Source: Kosakonia sp. SMBL-WEM22
Lineage (GTDB): Bacteria; Pseudomonadota; Gammaproteobacteria; Enterobacterales; Enterobacteriaceae
Direction of reading: 5' to 3'
DNA length: 64,000 bases
Assembly: GCF_014490785.1 (NCBI RefSeq)
Contig: NZ_CP051488.1
Span: 1,054,001-1,118,000 of the forward strand
A program made the translations under genes and the position numbers. Below are positions 33,534 to 42,102 of the stretch, one piece after another (position 1 is the stretch's first letter; each line of letters begins with the position of its first letter). The notes beneath the pieces were generated by a model. The model was not told where the DNA came from. It made no database searches and worked only from the letters and a program-made list of their open reading frames with translations.

Positions 33534-33770
33534 CATCATGGATGGGTCAAGCACCCGGAGAAGTGCAAAGGCACGCCCGGGCCGCAAGTGCCACTGGAAA
33601 CCGACTTTAGAAATGGTGAATAATCTGATGCGTGGTTTATCGCCTGGGAGGTTTATGAGCTATATCCCCTCAACACGGCTAACCGACAGTTACGCTCATT
33701 TGGCAGTGAAATATTTACCTTCCCGACAGGAGAGCCACCAACGGTCATTTTGCAGAAGGTGAGGCTGTAG
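33534..33770 (+). pseudogene. Small unrecognised gene interrupted by an in-frame TAA
   Basis: One frame reads HHGWVKHPEKCKGTPGPQVP through ETDFRNGE, a TAA stop, then WFIAWEVYELYPLNTANRQL, GSEIFTFPTGEPPTVILQ and a final TAG at 33768. Both parts have normal residue composition and fit one small protein broken by a nonsense change. The family is not recognised. Confidence 0.4.
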
Positions 33771-34201
33771 GTGGGAATATAGTTTTTCAAAATTTCAGCT
33801 TTTTGAAAGAATTGTTAAAACTACCATTACTCAATGGTATGGCATATTCTTATGATTCGTAAAATTTTATGTTATGTATATTTAGGCATGATATTTGTTT
33901 AAATTTAGGGGGTAAAATAATTCATGACCTGACTTACCTTTAGAGCCTGCTGTTCCGGGCTTACCCTCTGTGGGACGGCATAGACAGGGAGTCGAGTAAG
34001 GCGTGTTGCGTCTACCAAATAATAGACATACACTTGATGTTAAATATTTTTTTACCTGCTAAAATGTCCCTATTTGTTTATGGATTGAAAACATGATTGT
34101 TATATCAGGCAGAAGGTAAGCATTAAAAATACAGAGGTGACGATAAATATAATGATATTCCAAAGTTGTACTAAAATATTCTTATCGGGCGAGGCTGATT
34201 G
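33771..34201. other. AT-rich stretch without a supported gene
   Basis: About 430 bp in the thrW island. It contains no good start with a ribosome-binding site, no tRNA and no clear copy of the thrW 3' end. The last part (around 34130-34195) probably holds the promoter of the lipoprotein gene that follows. Confidence 0.5.
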
Positions 34202-34606
34202 ATGAAAAAATTACTGATGTTATGCTCATTATTTCTTCTGGCAGGTTGCCCCGGCCCAGGGGATCGTTTACCCGACAGGCAAAATGCACAGGTTAAAAAT
34301 AATGGAAATACTCCATGTATTACCTATGCCGTTAGGCCCGGTGATCGTGTCTCATCTGTTCAAATTGGAAGTTCAGCTGGAGAAAAGGATAGTTTCCGCA
34401 AAATCCTGGATGAAAGTCCATTCTATCCTGTGAGCGGTAAATGCTTACCCACATTCGATTACCGATTTGAAGCTGACAAAGAGTATGTAATCTATTACAG
34501 CGTGGATAATGATAATATCAAACGAGAAAGAATAATTCAGGCGAGTTTTTCGCTGAATATGGCCAGGAAAGAGTTGTCGCGATGGCCACGGTTTCAGCTT
34601 GAATAA
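34202..34606 (+). CDS. Putative periplasmic lipoprotein, T6SS-immunity-like
   Basis: A 134-residue protein with a lipoprotein signal: MKKLLMLCSLFLLAGC, lipobox LAGC with the lipidated Cys near residue 16, then PGPGDRLPDRQ. The rest is a small beta-rich domain with SSVQIGSSAG and a cysteine pair (PCITYAV and GKCLPTF). This layout resembles lipoproteins annotated as putative type VI secretion immunity proteins in enterobacteria. ATG 34202 follows GAGG by 7 nt; an upstream TTG is less likely. No effector gene is adjacent, so it would be an orphan. The lipoprotein call is firm; the immunity role is inferred. Confidence 0.65.
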   Translation: MKKLLMLCSLFLLAGCPGPGDRLPDRQNAQVKNNGNTPCITYAVRPGDRVSSVQIGSSAGEKDSFRKILDESPFYPVSGKCLPTFDYRFEADKEYVIYYSVDNDNIKRERIIQASFSLNMARKELSRWPRFQLE

Positions 34607-35331
34607 TAGAAAGCTGAGATCCTGGGTTTACGAAATAATTGAAAATACGTGCCATCCTGCAAAACTATATATCAATGATTTTTGTGCACTATCGATAAAT
34701 TAATTAAAAAGATTTAATACCTTCAGACCAGTCGTAATTTTTTGTCAGTAGTGTTGTCCCGGAGGCCTGAGTACAGGCCTCGGCGGACGCGCCAAATTTA
34801 TATTCAAAGCGCAGCCTTAAACTCAGCGGGTAAACGATCCCTGTTAACCTCAACAGGTTTGTTTATCTCTCTGTGCTTCGTTGTTTTATCAACATCGACT
34901 GTAAGCGGTTTTCTCTGGCAGGATTACCGCCTGCTGCAGAAGCAGCACCAGGCAGGCCAGTGCTGCTCGTATATTCACGACCCGAATGAGGCATGCAGCG
35001 CGCTGGCACGGGGCGACCATCTGCAGGGCGACACGGCCGGGCGGTAGCGTGCGACCTGAACATTAAAAGGTCACCTGATTTTAATCATCAATTGAAAACT
35101 GAATCACCAGAGATTTAATAGTATTTTCGTCTCATTAAAGATAGCGAAAAAAAGTGCATGAAGAAATATTGAAAAAGTGTTATGTATACCGAGGTGAAGG
35201 CGTCCTGTATGAACCAGAGAACGTGAATAGTATTTTGTTGAAAAAGGTGAGTGTCTGATAATTCATATAATAGTGAGTTTTTGCGCCGCAACAATAATGC
35301 ATACACGCTTTTATTTTGAGAGGATAATTTT
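34607..35331. other. Mostly non-coding stretch with one weak ORF
   Basis: Between the lipoprotein and the next small membrane protein are 725 bp. The only candidate is the weak ORF at 34742-35047. The flanks (34607-34741 and 35048-35331) are AT-rich with no RNA gene that I can recognise. Confidence 0.4.
34742..35047 (+). CDS. Doubtful small membrane protein
   Basis: An open frame of 101 codons starts at TTG and has one hydrophobic segment (STGLFISLCFVVLSTSTVSG, near residues 37-56) followed by a cysteine-containing hydrophilic tail. No convincing ribosome-binding site precedes it, and the first 30 codons look non-coding. It may be the 3' part of a degraded membrane-protein gene. Family unknown. 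Confidence 0.25.
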   Translation: MSVVLSRRPEYRPRRTRQIYIQSAALNSAGKRSLLTSTGLFISLCFVVLSTSTVSGFLWQDYRLLQKQHQAGQCCSYIHDPNEACSALARGDHLQGDTAGR

Positions 35332-35661
35332 ATGGTAGTCAATGAGAAAGATTTAAGAAACGCAGGTTTTAGCGAGCAGGATATTGAAAATCTGAAGCGA
35401 AGGCGCTCTCATGAAGGGGGCTCCCTTGCGGAGATCATCTCGGCTCTTTCCTGCCGTTTCAGGGTTTCAGTATGGATTACTATCCTCCTTATATTTGTAA
35501 TGTCAGTTGTGCTGATATGCGGAAATTCCACCCATATTATTTCTGGTGGGGTTGGTGTTGTCATCGCGCTCGCTATTATATGGACGACGTTCTCTGTTTC
35601 TCTTGGTATAAAAGCCAGTCGGTTGCAGAAAAATAAATCAGCCAAAAAAGAAGGACGATAA
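35332..35661 (+). CDS. Small two-helix membrane protein, unknown function
   Basis: A 109-residue protein. The N-terminal cytoplasmic part (MVVNEKDLRNAGFSEQDIEN) looks like a short helical adaptor. Two transmembrane helices follow, near residues 48-63 and 71-92, with a lysine-rich tail ending KNKSAKKEGR. GAGAGG lies 8 nt before ATG 35332, so expression is credible. I do not recognise a family. It stands alone in the thrW island between orphan genes and might be cargo such as an immunity or stress protein, but nothing shows this directly. Confidence 0.6.
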   Translation: MVVNEKDLRNAGFSEQDIENLKRRRSHEGGSLAEIISALSCRFRVSVWITILLIFVMSVVLICGNSTHIISGGVGVVIALAIIWTTFSVSLGIKASRLQKNKSAKKEGR

Positions 35662-35999
35662 ATTATCCCAACATCAACCTTAACGCTCGGTTAAATCGAG
35701 GGACGCTGCTGTCACAACTAAATACTACTTTTTTGCAACTGTAGTACTGTTGCAGCTCTGATATTCACTAGATGGTACGGCCTGTTCATGTCTCTCATTA
35801 TAGCCTTTAACGCGTTTTTGAACATTCGAGCTTCAGCCAAAGATCAGAACAGAACAATGAAATGCTCGTTAAAAATTATGCTACTTGCAACCGAGAGATG
35901 ACAGGTGACAGCGCTTAATAAGCGACCAGCTAATTTAATATTTTAGCAAAGCCTGCTTTATGACTTGCTATATTCCGACATCTCTTTTTATATCAACGT
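35662..35999. other. Intergenic AT-rich stretch
   Basis: About 340 bp with no ORF or structural RNA that I can support. Confidence 0.4.
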
Positions 36000-36296
36000 G
36001 TGAATTATGTAATCAAGGATCCCGCATTGATCTCCGAAACTCAAGCCATTGAGATCGCAAGAGCCTATGCCGCGCAGAGCGGGCGCGGGTGGGATGAGCA
36101 CGCTCATCACGCGACGGTCATCACCTTATTCGGCGAGCCGGTGTGGATGATCGCCACCACTGATGTCGAATACTCCACGGAACTTCCGTGGCTGATGACC
36201 CATCTGCCAAACCCCCGCTATTACTACATCAGCATGGTCGAGGCGAAATGCATCGCGGTGGGCCACCGGGTGAATCAATACCAGCGCGTACGCTGA
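36000..36296 (+). CDS. Small Imm35/YrhB-like protein
   Basis: A 98-residue soluble protein starting at GTG 36000. The N-terminal ISETQAIEIARAYAAQSGRG and the following strand-rich segment (VITLFGEPVWMIATTDVEY) resemble the PepSY-like fold of Imm35/YrhB immunity proteins of contact-dependent toxin systems. No strong ribosome-binding site precedes the GTG. Codon use is GC-richer than the flanking spacer. The family assignment is tentative; as an orphan immunity gene it would fit its neighbours at 36331 and 36869. Confidence 0.5.
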   Translation: MNYVIKDPALISETQAIEIARAYAAQSGRGWDEHAHHATVITLFGEPVWMIATTDVEYSTELPWLMTHLPNPRYYYISMVEAKCIAVGHRVNQYQRVR

Positions 36297-36330
36297 GCCA
36301 GGCTGCTTTGCACACCCACACATTGCGTTA

Positions 36331-36705
36331 TTAAAGTTGCAACCTCACTTTGCTGCCCGCAAATAACTCAAGCAAAGCTGTTTTCAACTCACCGCTGTTT
36401 TGAACAGCAGAAATCTTCGCGCAATACTCCCTGTAACCTGCCTGATGCGCCGCAGCCTCGTTCAGCCTAATCGTTAATGTATCCACGCTGAGCGTAACGG
36501 CTTCTATTGCCGCCGCCAGTTCATAGGCGGTGTCGTCGCTCTGAAACCCGATGCACTCATCAATAGCCAGATCATCTTCATCAAATCGCCCGATGATAAA
36601 AAAATGCTGCGGGTCGTGTGCATCGTCTCCTACGCCAAGGGTGAGCACCTCATCTTCGTTAAGGCGTTTCACACAAACGGCAGTAAACGTTTTTTTTCCG
36701 AACAT
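36331..36705 (-). CDS. Imm10-like orphan immunity protein
   Basis: A 124-residue acidic protein. The segment LTLGVGDDAHDPQHFFIIGR followed by FDEDDLAI resembles the Imm10 immunity family, which has a DD-(E/A)-x-DP-(E/Q)-H-(Y/F)-(L/F)-I-I core. It is transcribed leftward, opposite its neighbours. The minus-strand ATG at 36705 is preceded by GGGGAGAAG, a good ribosome-binding site. No toxin gene or Rhs tip lies next to it in the window. The Imm10 call is from motif similarity only. Confidence 0.55.
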   Translation of the reverse strand: MFGKKTFTAVCVKRLNEDEVLTLGVGDDAHDPQHFFIIGRFDEDDLAIDECIGFQSDDTAYELAAAIEAVTLSVDTLTIRLNEAAAHQAGYREYCAKISAVQNSGELKTALLELFAGSKVRLQL

Positions 36706-36868
36706 CTTCTCCCCGGCTTTAGCGTTATGTTTTATGATTATTCATCGTACAACCGAAGCAAGAGAGGATAAGCTAAATCTTAGTTGAAATATATTATAAA
36801 GATACAATAGTTGAATGCGATTTTGATTAAAGGGAGGTTTTATTTAAATGAAATTAAGAGGAGAGCTA

Positions 36869-37315
36869 ATGTTGGATGACAACATATCAGGATTAAAGAA
36901 GGAGATTGAAAGTGCTCTCACAGCGCTGAATATTGATGAGCGTAGTGTTGATAATGCCGAGTTTATGTTGAATGCCATCAAGCATAAATTTGTTGCAGGC
37001 GATCCGCGAGCGTGGTGGCTATCTTTGAAAAATAAAATAGAGGCTCGTTTTTTTGAAGATAACGCAGGCTATAAATGCATTCCAGAAATTGCTAACACCC
37101 GCTTTCAATGTTCTTATGATGAAGATGTTTTTTTAGTGGTCGATATGGATAATGAAATAAGTCACCTATATTCTATTCCTGTTAAGGTGTTAACCTCTCT
37201 TATCGAAGCGTGTCGCTATTTTGAGTATTACGTCGTCGCGAAAGATCTCTCCTGGTTAATTTGCGAAAATGATCACGGTGAGATCATTACGTGCAAAGCA
37301 CCTAATCATTCATAG
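36869..37315 (+). CDS. Hypothetical protein, immunity-like
   Basis: A 148-residue acidic soluble protein (start MLDDNISGLKKEIESALTAL). Conserved-looking segments are GDPRAWWLSLKNKIEARFF in the middle and YYVVAKDLSWLICENDHGEI near the end. The composition and size are like polymorphic-toxin immunity proteins, and I suspect but cannot confirm the DUF6756 family. ATG 36869 has GAGGAG 5 nt upstream; ATG 36848 with AGGGAGG 10 nt upstream would add 7 residues. The gene is AT-rich compared with the core genome, which fits horizontal transfer. Confidence 0.6.
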   Translation: MLDDNISGLKKEIESALTALNIDERSVDNAEFMLNAIKHKFVAGDPRAWWLSLKNKIEARFFEDNAGYKCIPEIANTRFQCSYDEDVFLVVDMDNEISHLYSIPVKVLTSLIEACRYFEYYVVAKDLSWLICENDHGEIITCKAPNHS

Positions 37316-37423
37316 GGCACGCTGGATAGACAAGTTAAAACCATTGTGATTACTTTGTTTACACGCATAGAGCGAGGTGGTTGACTTACAGCGCTTTATT
37401 TTGCTTTTTTGAACATTTATTTC

Positions 37424-38011
37424 TCACAATTCCTCTTTATCAGATACATGTGGAACGCGATTGTTTTCTTGCGTACTTAATACCTCTACTCTGCGCAAAT
37501 CCACCAGCGTATCAATATCCTCAATAATCCCCACATCCTCTAGCGGCAGATCCAGCACCTCGCTGCGCGCTCTTGCCTGCTGCACAATGCTTTTTGCGCC
37601 GCTATCGCCAGTTAATCCCCGCAGAGCAGGGAAGTAGCGGCGGGAAAACGCGACCGGATGGCCCTGGCATTGCTGATACCACGGCACCACCAGCGGTTTT
37701 TCACCTAACCCTTCGGCGACGCGCAGCAACGATTCTGGTGCGATCAGCGGCAGGTCGGCGGGCAGAATCAGCCAGCCGGATGCAGTCGATGTGGCGTTAA
37801 CACCCAGTGAGATAGAGTCGCCCATCCCGCCCGTGCCGCCCGCAGGGCGAACAAGGTGCCAGCTGAGTCCGGCGCGCTCTACTGCATGAATCACATGTTC
37901 CAGCACCGTGCGCTCACCGAGGGGCGTATCAAGCTTATGGCGTTGCGCGCCGGAGGCGAGAAAGCGCGCGCCGCGACCCGCGGCAAGAATAATGACAACC
38001 GGTGCAGCCAT
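37424..38011 (-). CDS. MobA/MocA-like molybdenum cofactor nucleotidyltransferase
   Basis: A 195-residue NTP-transferase with the GT-A-like core of MobA/MocA: VIILAAGRGARFLASG with the nucleotide-binding glycines and arginine, and LILPADLPLIAP with the metal-binding Asp near residue 83. Related enzymes add CMP to molybdopterin to give the cytosine dinucleotide cofactor used by PaoC-type enzymes. Its ATG shares one base with the paoD stop (TGATG), so it is the last gene of the pao operon. E. coli K-12 has no such gene here and uses MocA (YgfJ) elsewhere. A dedicated cofactor synthase for this oxidoreductase is the most likely role. Confidence 0.8.
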   Translation of the reverse strand: MAAPVVIILAAGRGARFLASGAQRHKLDTPLGERTVLEHVIHAVERAGLSWHLVRPAGGTGGMGDSISLGVNATSTASGWLILPADLPLIAPESLLRVAEGLGEKPLVVPWYQQCQGHPVAFSRRYFPALRGLTGDSGAKSIVQQARARSEVLDLPLEDVGIIEDIDTLVDLRRVEVLSTQENNRVPHVSDKEEL

Positions 38012-38949
38012 CAGCTTTCGTCCGCTGCAAGCTGCGCGGCGGCGACATCCGCCAGCACCGAGAGCGCCAGCGAATGCGCATCGCGCGCTTTCGGGAAAAT
38101 GCCAATCGGTGCTTTGATGCGCGCAATGTCAGAGGGCGAAAAACCGAGTTCACCCAGCTTTTGCGTGCGTTTTTGATGGGTGCGATAGCTGCCGAGCGCG
38201 CCGATGTAAAAAGGGTGCGCGCGGAGCGCCACCTCTAACACTGGCAGTTCGCGATGCAGATCGTGTGAGAGCAGGATCACTGCCGTCTGCGTATCGATCT
38301 GCGCGCCATCCGTTAGTGTCTCCACTGGTTGCACATCATAGCCAGAAGCGCGAGCGAGGCTGGCAGTAGCCTGCGCCTCAATTGAGCGACCAAAGACCAT
38401 TACCCGCACGCGCGGGCGGTAGGCGACGGTAAAGACCCCCTCCTCCCAGCCGCTTTCGGTCACGCCTGTCACGCACTCGAGCTGCTCACGGGCGGGATGG
38501 TAGCGCAGCGCAGCGGGCTGGCGCTGCGCAAGCAGGTTCAGCACCGCCAGCAGCGGTTGCGCGCTGCGCAGGCGATGAATGTGCAGCGTGATGCCACCGC
38601 CGCAGGGGAGCACAATGTCGAACCACGGCGATCCCTCGCCGTAGCGCACCACGCGATCTTCAACGCAGGCGATGGCCGCCATTGCTTCAAAGGCGGCGGC
38701 AGACTCCACGCAGCCGCCAGAGACGAAGCCGCAATAGCCGCCATCTTCCCGCACCACCATTTGCGCGCCCGTCGCGCGTGCTGCGCCGCCGCGAATGCCG
38801 GTCAGTGTCACCAGCGCCGTCTCCATGCCCGCGCTGAGCGCGTCAACGGCAAAGCGCAGGATCTCTTCGCTATCATCGGTTAGCAGCGCCTGCTGCGGCG
38901 TCAGCAGCGCTTCATCCGCCGTGGCGGGGGCCAGAGTGGTCTGCTCCAT
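38011..38949 (-). CDS. paoD: Molybdenum cofactor insertion chaperone PaoD, XdhC family
   Basis: A 312-residue XdhC-family chaperone corresponding to E. coli PaoD (YagQ, 318 residues). It binds and inserts the molybdenum cofactor into PaoC and protects it. The N-terminal half carries ALVTLTGIRGGAARATGAQM and a FVSGGCVESA motif with the cysteine typical of XdhC proteins. The C-terminal half has a Rossmann-like domain (IGALGSYRTHQKR). It is 9 nt downstream of paoC and overlaps the nucleotidyltransferase that follows. Confidence 0.92.
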   Translation of the reverse strand: MEQTTLAPATADEALLTPQQALLTDDSEEILRFAVDALSAGMETALVTLTGIRGGAARATGAQMVVREDGGYCGFVSGGCVESAAAFEAMAAIACVEDRVVRYGEGSPWFDIVLPCGGGITLHIHRLRSAQPLLAVLNLLAQRQPAALRYHPAREQLECVTGVTESGWEEGVFTVAYRPRVRVMVFGRSIEAQATASLARASGYDVQPVETLTDGAQIDTQTAVILLSHDLHRELPVLEVALRAHPFYIGALGSYRTHQKRTQKLGELGFSPSDIARIKAPIGIFPKARDAHSLALSVLADVAAAQLAADES

Positions 38950-38958
38950 GGCGGCTCC

Positions 38959-41148
38959 TCAGGCCATATCCGGCAAGGCGTCGAGCAGCTTATCGAGCGT
39001 AACCGGGTAATCCCGCACCCGCACGCCGGTCGCGTTGTAGATCGCATTGGCGATTGCCGCGCTGACGCCGCACAGCCCCAGTTCGCCCACGCCTTTGGCC
39101 TTCATCGGCGAGGAGATGGTATCGGTGTCGTCGAGGAATATCACCTCCTGCTCAGGCACGTCGGCATGCACCGGCACCTCGTAGGTCGCCATATCGTGAT
39201 TGACGAAATAGCCCTTGCGCGTATCCACCGCCAGCTCCTCCATCAATGCGCCGCCGAGACCCATGGTCATCGCGCCAATCACCTGGCTGCGCGCGGTCTT
39301 CGGGTTGAGGATGCGTCCGGCAGCACACACCGCCAGCATGCGGCGCACGCGCACTTCGCCGGTTGCCGCGTTGACGGCGACCTCAACAAAGTGCCCGGCG
39401 AAGGTGGATTGCTGATACCGCTCATCCAGATCGCCAAACTCGATAGTGTCTTCTGCGCTGAGCGCCCCCGCGGCTTTTAGCGGTGCGCTGTGATCGCCCA
39501 CGCTTACCGTCTGCTCGGCAAACACTGCTGAGGTAGGGTCAAAGCCAACTTTTTTGGCGATAGCTTCACGCAGCTTGACGCAGGCGGCATAGACGCCAGC
39601 AGTGGACGTGTTGGCACCCCACTGCCCACCGGAACCAGCAGAGACCGGGAAGCCGGAGTCGCCAAGTCGCACCTCAACATGGGAGAGCGGCACGCCGAGC
39701 ATCTCGGCAGCGGTCTGGGCAATGATGGTGTAGCTGCCAGTGCCAATATCGGTCATATCCGTCTCTACCGTCACCCGGCCTGCATCGTCGAGGTGTACGC
39801 GCGCGCCGGACGGGGCGAGCAGGTTGTTACGAAAACCTGCGGCTACGCCATAGCCGACCAGCCAGCCTCCGTCCCGCGTCTGGCCGGGGGTCGCATTACG
39901 CTGCGACCAGCCAAAGCGATCCGCGCCAGTACGCAGGCACTCCACCAGTTGGCGGCGTGAGAAGGGGCGCTGTGGATCTTTTGGGTCAACCTGCGTGTCG
40001 TTGAGAATGCGAAACTCAACCGGATCGACCCCGGCTCGCTCTGCCATTTCATCAATGGCAATCTCGAGCGCCATCATGCCGGGCGCTTCACCCGGTGCGC
40101 GCATGGCGTTGCCCTCGGGTAAATCGAGGGTCGCCAGCCGTAAACCGGTATGGCGATTCGCCCCCGCGTAGAGCAGCTCGGTCTGGTTCACCGCCGTCTC
40201 CGGCGTCCCGCCCGGCAGGTTGCCGGACCAGCTGTCGTGGGCGATGGCAGTGATTTTGCCCTGCCGATCGGTACCGATACGAATGTGCTGAATAGTCGCC
40301 GGGCGATGGGTAGTGTTGTTCGGAATCATCGGGCGCGGCAGCATCACTTTCACCGGGCGCTGCAAGGCGCGAGCGGCGAGGGCAGCCAGCAGCGCATCGC
40401 TGCGCAGAAAGAGTTTGCCGCCAAAGCCACCGCCGATGTAGGGCGAGATGATGCGCACGTTCTCTTCCGGCAGATTGAGGGTAGCGGCCAGATCGGTTCG
40501 GCACCAGGCGACCATCTGGTTGGAAGTCCACACCGTTACTTTATCCCCTTCCCAGACGGCCATTGAGGCGTGCGGCTCCATCGCCATATGGCTCTGATCC
40601 GGCGTGGTGTAGATGGCGTCGAGTTTCACCTCGGCGCAGGCCCAGGCAGCGTCATAATCGCCGCTGTTTTTATCCGGCGCGCTCTCCGGCGCGCTGTTGA
40701 CGCTGGGTTTTTCCGCTGCCAGATCGTAAGCACCGTTTTCGCGCTGGTAAGTGACCTCCACCAGCCCGGCGGCGGCACGCGCCTGCTCAAAGGTTTCAGC
40801 CACCACCAGCGCCACGGCCTGGTGGTAGTGCTCAATCTGCGGGCCGCCAAGCAGCGTGGCGGCATTGCGTTCGCCTTTGCCCAGCGGGCCGGCGTTATCG
40901 GCGGTGATGATCGACAGCACGCCCGGTGCGTTGCCTGCAGCATCACAGTTAATCTCGCTGATCTTGCCTTTCGCAATGCCTGCGCTAACGATATAGCCAT
41001 AGGCAACATTGGGCAGCACATCATGCCACTCGTAGGCATAGTGGGCGCGGCCGCTCACTTTTAGCGGGCCGTCGATGCGATCATGGGGCTGACCGACCAC
41101 TTTCAGTTGATCAATCGGGTTCTCACCTGCCGGTTTCTCAAATTTCAT
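38959..41148 (-). CDS. paoC: Aldehyde oxidoreductase molybdenum-binding subunit PaoC
   Basis: A 729-residue xanthine-oxidase-family large subunit, like E. coli PaoC (YagR, 732). It holds the molybdopterin cytosine dinucleotide and oxidises aldehydes, in E. coli mainly aromatic ones, to acids. Landmarks are the substrate-channel segment YIGGGFGGKLFLR (near residue 240), the cofactor-binding GSGGQWGANTSTAG, and the catalytic glutamate in KGVGELGLCG near residue 690. No signal peptide, as in E. coli where the complex is carried by PaoA. It starts 3 nt after the paoB stop. Confidence 0.95.
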   Translation of the reverse strand: MKFEKPAGENPIDQLKVVGQPHDRIDGPLKVSGRAHYAYEWHDVLPNVAYGYIVSAGIAKGKISEINCDAAGNAPGVLSIITADNAGPLGKGERNAATLLGGPQIEHYHQAVALVVAETFEQARAAAGLVEVTYQRENGAYDLAAEKPSVNSAPESAPDKNSGDYDAAWACAEVKLDAIYTTPDQSHMAMEPHASMAVWEGDKVTVWTSNQMVAWCRTDLAATLNLPEENVRIISPYIGGGFGGKLFLRSDALLAALAARALQRPVKVMLPRPMIPNNTTHRPATIQHIRIGTDRQGKITAIAHDSWSGNLPGGTPETAVNQTELLYAGANRHTGLRLATLDLPEGNAMRAPGEAPGMMALEIAIDEMAERAGVDPVEFRILNDTQVDPKDPQRPFSRRQLVECLRTGADRFGWSQRNATPGQTRDGGWLVGYGVAAGFRNNLLAPSGARVHLDDAGRVTVETDMTDIGTGSYTIIAQTAAEMLGVPLSHVEVRLGDSGFPVSAGSGGQWGANTSTAGVYAACVKLREAIAKKVGFDPTSAVFAEQTVSVGDHSAPLKAAGALSAEDTIEFGDLDERYQQSTFAGHFVEVAVNAATGEVRVRRMLAVCAAGRILNPKTARSQVIGAMTMGLGGALMEELAVDTRKGYFVNHDMATYEVPVHADVPEQEVIFLDDTDTISSPMKAKGVGELGLCGVSAAIANAIYNATGVRVRDYPVTLDKLLDALPDMA

Positions 41149-41151
41149 CGT

Positions 41152-42102
41152 TTACGCCCTCGCTTCCGACAACACCGAGGCGAGCGTGCGCTTCGCCAGC
41201 GTCAATTTAAATGCATTCTCAGCCGTGGGCTGCGCGGTGGCGAAGAGCTTGTCATACACCGCCTGCGCCCCCTGCGGCAGCGCCGCATCCGCTTCGGCAA
41301 GCCGCCACGGTTTGTGGGCCACGCCGCCGATGGCGACGCACCCGCTGCCGTCCGGGTGGACAATCGCCGCCACGGATACCAGCGCAAACGCATAGGAGGC
41401 GCGGTCGCGCACTTTACGGTAGATATGCGTTCCACCCGCGGGCGGCGGCAGGGTGACGGCAACAATCAGTTCGCCAGGCTGCAACACCGTCTCGAGATGG
41501 GGCGTATCGCCCGGTGCGCGATAAAACTCCGCCAGCGGGATTTGGCGCTCGCTACCATCAGGGTTGACGGTCTCAACTACCGCATCAAGCAGTTGCATAG
41601 CAACCGCCATATCGCTCGGATGGGTGGCAATGCAGGATTCGCTGGCACCGACCACCGCAAGCTGACGGCTGTAACCGCCCAGCGCCGAGCAGCCGCTGCC
41701 CGGTTGGCGTTTGTTGCAGGGCTGGTCGGGATCATAGAAGTAGGGGCAGCGTGTGCGTTGTAGCAGGTTGCCTGCGGTGGTCGCCTGGTTACGCAATTGA
41801 CCAGACGCACCGGCAAGCAGGGCGCGGGAGAGCACGGCATAATCGCGGCGCACACGCTCATCGGCGGCGAGATCGGTGTTGCGCACTAGCGCGCCGATGC
41901 GCAGGCCGCCCTCAGCGGTTTCTTCAATGCTATCGAGCGCCAGGCCATTGACATCAATCAGATGGGTCGGCGTCTCAATCTCAAGCTTCATCAAGTCGAG
42001 CAGGTTAGTGCCGCCCGCGATAAATTTCGCCCCCGCTGTGCGCTGCGCGCTGGCAGCCGCTTCGGCAGGGGTGGTGACCCGCTCATAGCTGAAAGTCTTC
42101 AT
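41152..42102 (-). CDS. paoB: Aldehyde oxidoreductase FAD-binding subunit PaoB
   Basis: A 316-residue FAD subunit matching E. coli PaoB (YagS, 318). The FAD-binding site includes AKFIAGGTNLLDLMKLE and RNQATTAGNLLQRTRC. The cysteine-rich insert from TRCPYFYDPDQPCNKRQPG to GC is the extra 4Fe-4S cluster site characteristic of PaoB and absent from ordinary xanthine dehydrogenases. The start overlaps the paoA stop (ATGA). Confidence 0.95.
   Translation of the reverse strand: MKTFSYERVTTPAEAAASAQRTAGAKFIAGGTNLLDLMKLEIETPTHLIDVNGLALDSIEETAEGGLRIGALVRNTDLAADERVRRDYAVLSRALLAGASGQLRNQATTAGNLLQRTRCPYFYDPDQPCNKRQPGSGCSALGGYSRQLAVVGASESCIATHPSDMAVAMQLLDAVVETVNPDGSERQIPLAEFYRAPGDTPHLETVLQPGELIVAVTLPPPAGGTHIYRKVRDRASYAFALVSVAAIVHPDGSGCVAIGGVAHKPWRLAEADAALPQGAQAVYDKLFATAQPTAENAFKLTLAKRTLASVLSEARA

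Noticed and set aside
32827..37423. Second copy of the thrW 3' end as the far attachment site
   Set aside because: I scanned the island for TATTATCGGCACCA-like sequence and found no convincing copy.
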